A program made the position numbers and the translations under genes. The notes beneath the pieces were generated by a model. That model saw only the letters and a program-made list of their open reading frames with translations. It did not search any database and was not told where the DNA came from. Below, piece by piece: positions 62,031 to 64,000 of a stretch of 64,000 nucleotides of DNA; position 1 is the stretch's first letter, and each line of letters opens with the position of its first letter. The stretch is from Nocardioides terrigena (GTDB taxonomy: Bacteria > Actinomycetota > Actinomycetes > Propionibacteriales > Nocardioidaceae). The DNA is taken from assembly GCF_003047265.1 (NCBI RefSeq), contig NZ_PZYY01000007.1, positions 248,001 through 312,000 on the forward strand, given 5' to 3'.

Positions 62031-62049
62031 GTGTAACGCCACGTGTAAC
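62031..62049. promoter_or_regulatory. Direct GTGTAAC repeat in the fabG4/fadA2 divergent region
   Basis: GTGTAAC occurs at 62031-62037 and 62043-62049, 12 bases apart, about one turn of the helix. The GTTAC core (reverse complement) is shared with the palindrome before fadA at 57821. It may be a site for one regulator of both loci. Confidence 0.45.
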
Positions 62050-62121
62050 TGGGCGTCCACATTTGGTGACGTGGCCCTCATCGGATTCCCTCGACGAGGG
62101 TCGGGGGTCAAGGATAGGAGG

Positions 62122-63417
62122 ATGAACTCCTCCACCCGCCGCGTCGCCGTCCTCGGTGGCAACCGCATCCCGTTCGCCCGCTCCAACACCGTCTACGCCG
62201 ACGCCTCCAACCAGGAGATGCTGACGGCGGCCATCGACGGGCTGGTGGCCCGCTTCGGGCTGGAGGGCGAGCGGCTCGGGGAGGTCGTGGCCGGCGCGGT
62301 GCTCAAGCACGCCCGCGACTTCAACCTGACCCGCGAGTCGGTGCTCGGCTCGAGGCTGTCCGCCGAGACTCCCGCGACCGACATCCAGGAGGCGTGCGGC
62401 ACCGGCCTCCAGGCGGCGATCCAGGTCGCCAACAAGATCGCCCTCGGCCAGATCGACGCCGGGATCGCGGGTGGCACCGACACCACGTCGGACGCGCCCG
62501 TGGCGATCAGCGACAAGCTGCGCAAGAAGCTCATGAAGGTCAACGCCGCCCGGGACACCAAGGGCAAGCTGACGGCGCTGGGGCAGATCCGCCCCGGGGA
62601 CATCGGCCTGGAGATCCCGCAGAACGGCGAGCCCCGCACCCGGCTGTCGATGGGCGAGCACGCCGCCCTCACCGCGCTGGAGTGGCGGATCACCCGCGAG
62701 GCCCAGGACGAGCTGGCCGCCTCGTCGCACCACAAGATGGCGGCGGCGTACGACCGCGGGTTCTTCGACGACCAGATCACCCCGTTCCGCGGGGTGGAGC
62801 GGGACAACAACCTGCGGGCCGACTCGACGGTCGAGAAGCTCGCCACCCTCAAGCCGGTCTTCGGCAGGGGCGAGGCGGCCACCATGACGGCCGGCAACAG
62901 CACCCCGCTCAGCGACGGGGCGTCCGTCGTCCTGCTCGCCTCCGAGGACTGGGCGCAGGAGCACGACCTCCCGGTCCTCGCGTGGTTCGTCGACCACGAG
63001 ACGGCGGCCGTCGACTACGTCAACGGCCACGAGGGCCTGCTGATGGCCCCGGCGTACGCCGTCCCGCGGATGCTCGCGCGCCACGGCCTGTCGCTCCAGG
63101 ACTTCGACTACTACGAGATCCACGAGGCCTTCGCGTCGCAGGTGCTCTCGACGCTGGCCGCCTGGGAGGACCCGGTGTTCTGCAAGGAGCGCCTCGGCCT
63201 CGACGAGCCGCTGGGCGCGATCGACCGCGACAAGCTCAACGTCAACGGCTCGTCACTGGCCGCCGCGCACCCGTTCGCCGCGACCGGCGGACGGATCATC
63301 AACACCCTGGCCCACATCCTCGACGAGAAGGCCGCGTCGACCGGAGAGGGCGCCCGCGGGCTCATCTCGATCTGTGCCGCCGGCGGCCAGGGCGTCGTCG
63401 CGATCCTGGAGCGCTGA
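62122..63417 (+). CDS. fadA2: Acetyl-CoA acetyltransferase (FadA2-type thiolase)
   Basis: 431 residues. The nucleophile Cys is in EACGTGLQAAIQ (about residue 90), the later sites are NVNGSSLAAAHPFAATGGR and CAAGGQG. The FadA2-type insert (SDKLRKKLMKVNAARDTKGKLTALGQIRPGDIG) is present. It degrades or joins long acyl-CoA chains as the mate of fabG4 and htdX. ATG at 62122 with AGGAGG immediately before it; the closeness is odd and AAGGAT farther upstream may be the real site. Confidence 0.94.
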   Translation: MNSSTRRVAVLGGNRIPFARSNTVYADASNQEMLTAAIDGLVARFGLEGERLGEVVAGAVLKHARDFNLTRESVLGSRLSAETPATDIQEACGTGLQAAIQVANKIALGQIDAGIAGGTDTTSDAPVAISDKLRKKLMKVNAARDTKGKLTALGQIRPGDIGLEIPQNGEPRTRLSMGEHAALTALEWRITREAQDELAASSHHKMAAAYDRGFFDDQITPFRGVERDNNLRADSTVEKLATLKPVFGRGEAATMTAGNSTPLSDGASVVLLASEDWAQEHDLPVLAWFVDHETAAVDYVNGHEGLLMAPAYAVPRMLARHGLSLQDFDYYEIHEAFASQVLSTLAAWEDPVFCKERLGLDEPLGAIDRDKLNVNGSSLAAAHPFAATGGRIINTLAHILDEKAASTGEGARGLISICAAGGQGVVAILER

Positions 63418-63438
63418 CCCCGGCAGTCGTGCGTCTGG

Positions 63439-64000
63439 TCAGCTCCGGCGCAGGCGGTACCACGTCGGTGAGGACCCGCGTTGTCCCCGCGACATCCCAC
63501 TGGTGTCCGCCGGGGCGGCGCTGACGACGGTCCAGCCGGCGTAGGCCCGCTCGACGTCCTCCTGCGACGCACCCCGCGACCGCACCGGTGAGCGCTGGGG
63601 GCTCGTCGACATCAGCAGCATCGTCGCGTCGGGCGCGGCCAGCTGGGTCACACCGGCGGCCACCAGGGCCCGGTCGTCGTCACCGAGCCCCTCGAAGCAG
63701 CCCACGTCGAGCACGAGGGAGAAGTCCGAGCCGATGCCGGAGTGCACGAGGTGGCGGACGTCGCCGACGACGAACCGGGTGTCGGCGACGCCGGTACGGC
63801 GTACGGCGATGTCGACGGCCTGTTTGACGTTGTCGATGCCGACGGCGTCCCAGCCGCGCTCGACGAGGTGGCCGGTGCGCTCACCCGTGCCGCAGCCGAG
63901 GTCGAGGGCCCGGCCCAGGTGCGGTCCGCGCTCGCTCTCCTCGAGCTCGAGCATGACGTCGAAGGAGGCACGGCTCTCGCGTCCGGCCTTCTTCCACGGG
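63439..64000 (-). CDS. Class I SAM-dependent methyltransferase (5' end outside window)
   Basis: The frame is open to the right edge (reading PWKKAGRESRASFD before MLELE), so the natural start lies beyond 64000. The visible part has the SAM-binding motif ALDLGCGTGERTGHLVERGWDAVGID and the later VLDVGCFEGL. Small-molecule methyltransferase of the thiopurine type (family often seen as DUF1698/Methyltransf_25); substrate unknown. Convergent with fadA2. Confidence 0.85.
   Translation of the reverse strand, partial: PWKKAGRESRASFDVMLELEESERGPHLGRALDLGCGTGERTGHLVERGWDAVGIDNVKQAVDIAVRRTGVADTRFVVGDVRHLVHSGIGSDFSLVLDVGCFEGLGDDDRALVAAGVTQLAAPDATMLLMSTSPQRSPVRSRGASQEDVERAYAGWTVVSAAPADTSGMSRGQRGSSPTWYRLRRS

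Overview
The window is chromosomal DNA of a high-GC actinobacterium, most likely a Nocardioides or close relative (Nocardioidaceae). This rests on the uniformly high GC, the frequent GTG starts, actinobacterial-only families (SepH, DUF3093, DUF3710, DUF3159, DUF4193, DUF4235, DUF3105), and gene order shared with mycobacteria and streptomycetes (dut-DUF3710-OB fold-DUF3159-trkA pair-APC-TRAM methyltransferase, then acn and dxs; fabG4/htdX/fadA2). It is densely coded: about 66 genes, no gap over 300 bases, and no rRNA, tRNA, CRISPR array, insertion sequence, integrase or phage gene that I could see.

Layout. 1-10.2 kb: a truncated phosphodiesterase, thymidine kinase, a sulfurtransferase, a secreted repeat protein behind a chitinase-type operator, a MOSC protein, a two-domain fatty acyl reductase-like SDR, the division protein SepH, a TRIC-type channel and an aldonolactone oxidase. 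10.4-22.0 kb: the most distinctive block, a run of ten same-strand, mostly overlapping genes for a cell-surface or secreted polysaccharide (two glycosyltransferase genes, one with two catalytic domains, polysaccharide deacetylase, FemAB/GNAT-like transferase, two GH16 enzymes, a flippase fused to a kinase-like domain, a large polytopic membrane protein and two small membrane proteins). 22-38 kb: conserved core with an MFS exporter, ferrochelatase, inositol monophosphatase, dut and its operon, the K+ regulatory pair, an APC permease, an RNA methyltransferase, a tandem universal stress protein and aconitase. 38-52.6 kb: mixed accessory and housekeeping genes, including two sigma-factor/membrane-partner modules, a thiamine-related pair, a formylglycine-generating enzyme, an SOS-boxed small gene, a double Nudix protein and dxs. 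52.6-64 kb: a MetP/MetS sodium symporter and two fatty-acid beta-oxidation loci (fadA-fadB and fadA2 divergent from fabG4-htdX), with PAC2 and thioesterase II genes between them, ending in a truncated methyltransferase.

Regulation visible in the DNA. At least sixteen genes carry a TANNNT hexamer 6-8 bases before the start codon and no clear ribosome site, the layout of leaderless transcripts. Specific operators are also visible: a perfect LexA-type SOS box (46082-46097), a 12-base match to the Streptomyces chitinase/DasR-type operator (2647-2658), a GTTACC-N4-GGTAAC palindrome before fadA, a direct GTGTAAC repeat between fabG4 and fadA2, a palindrome before acn and a possible DosR-type box before the universal stress gene. 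Several strong hairpins sit between convergent genes.
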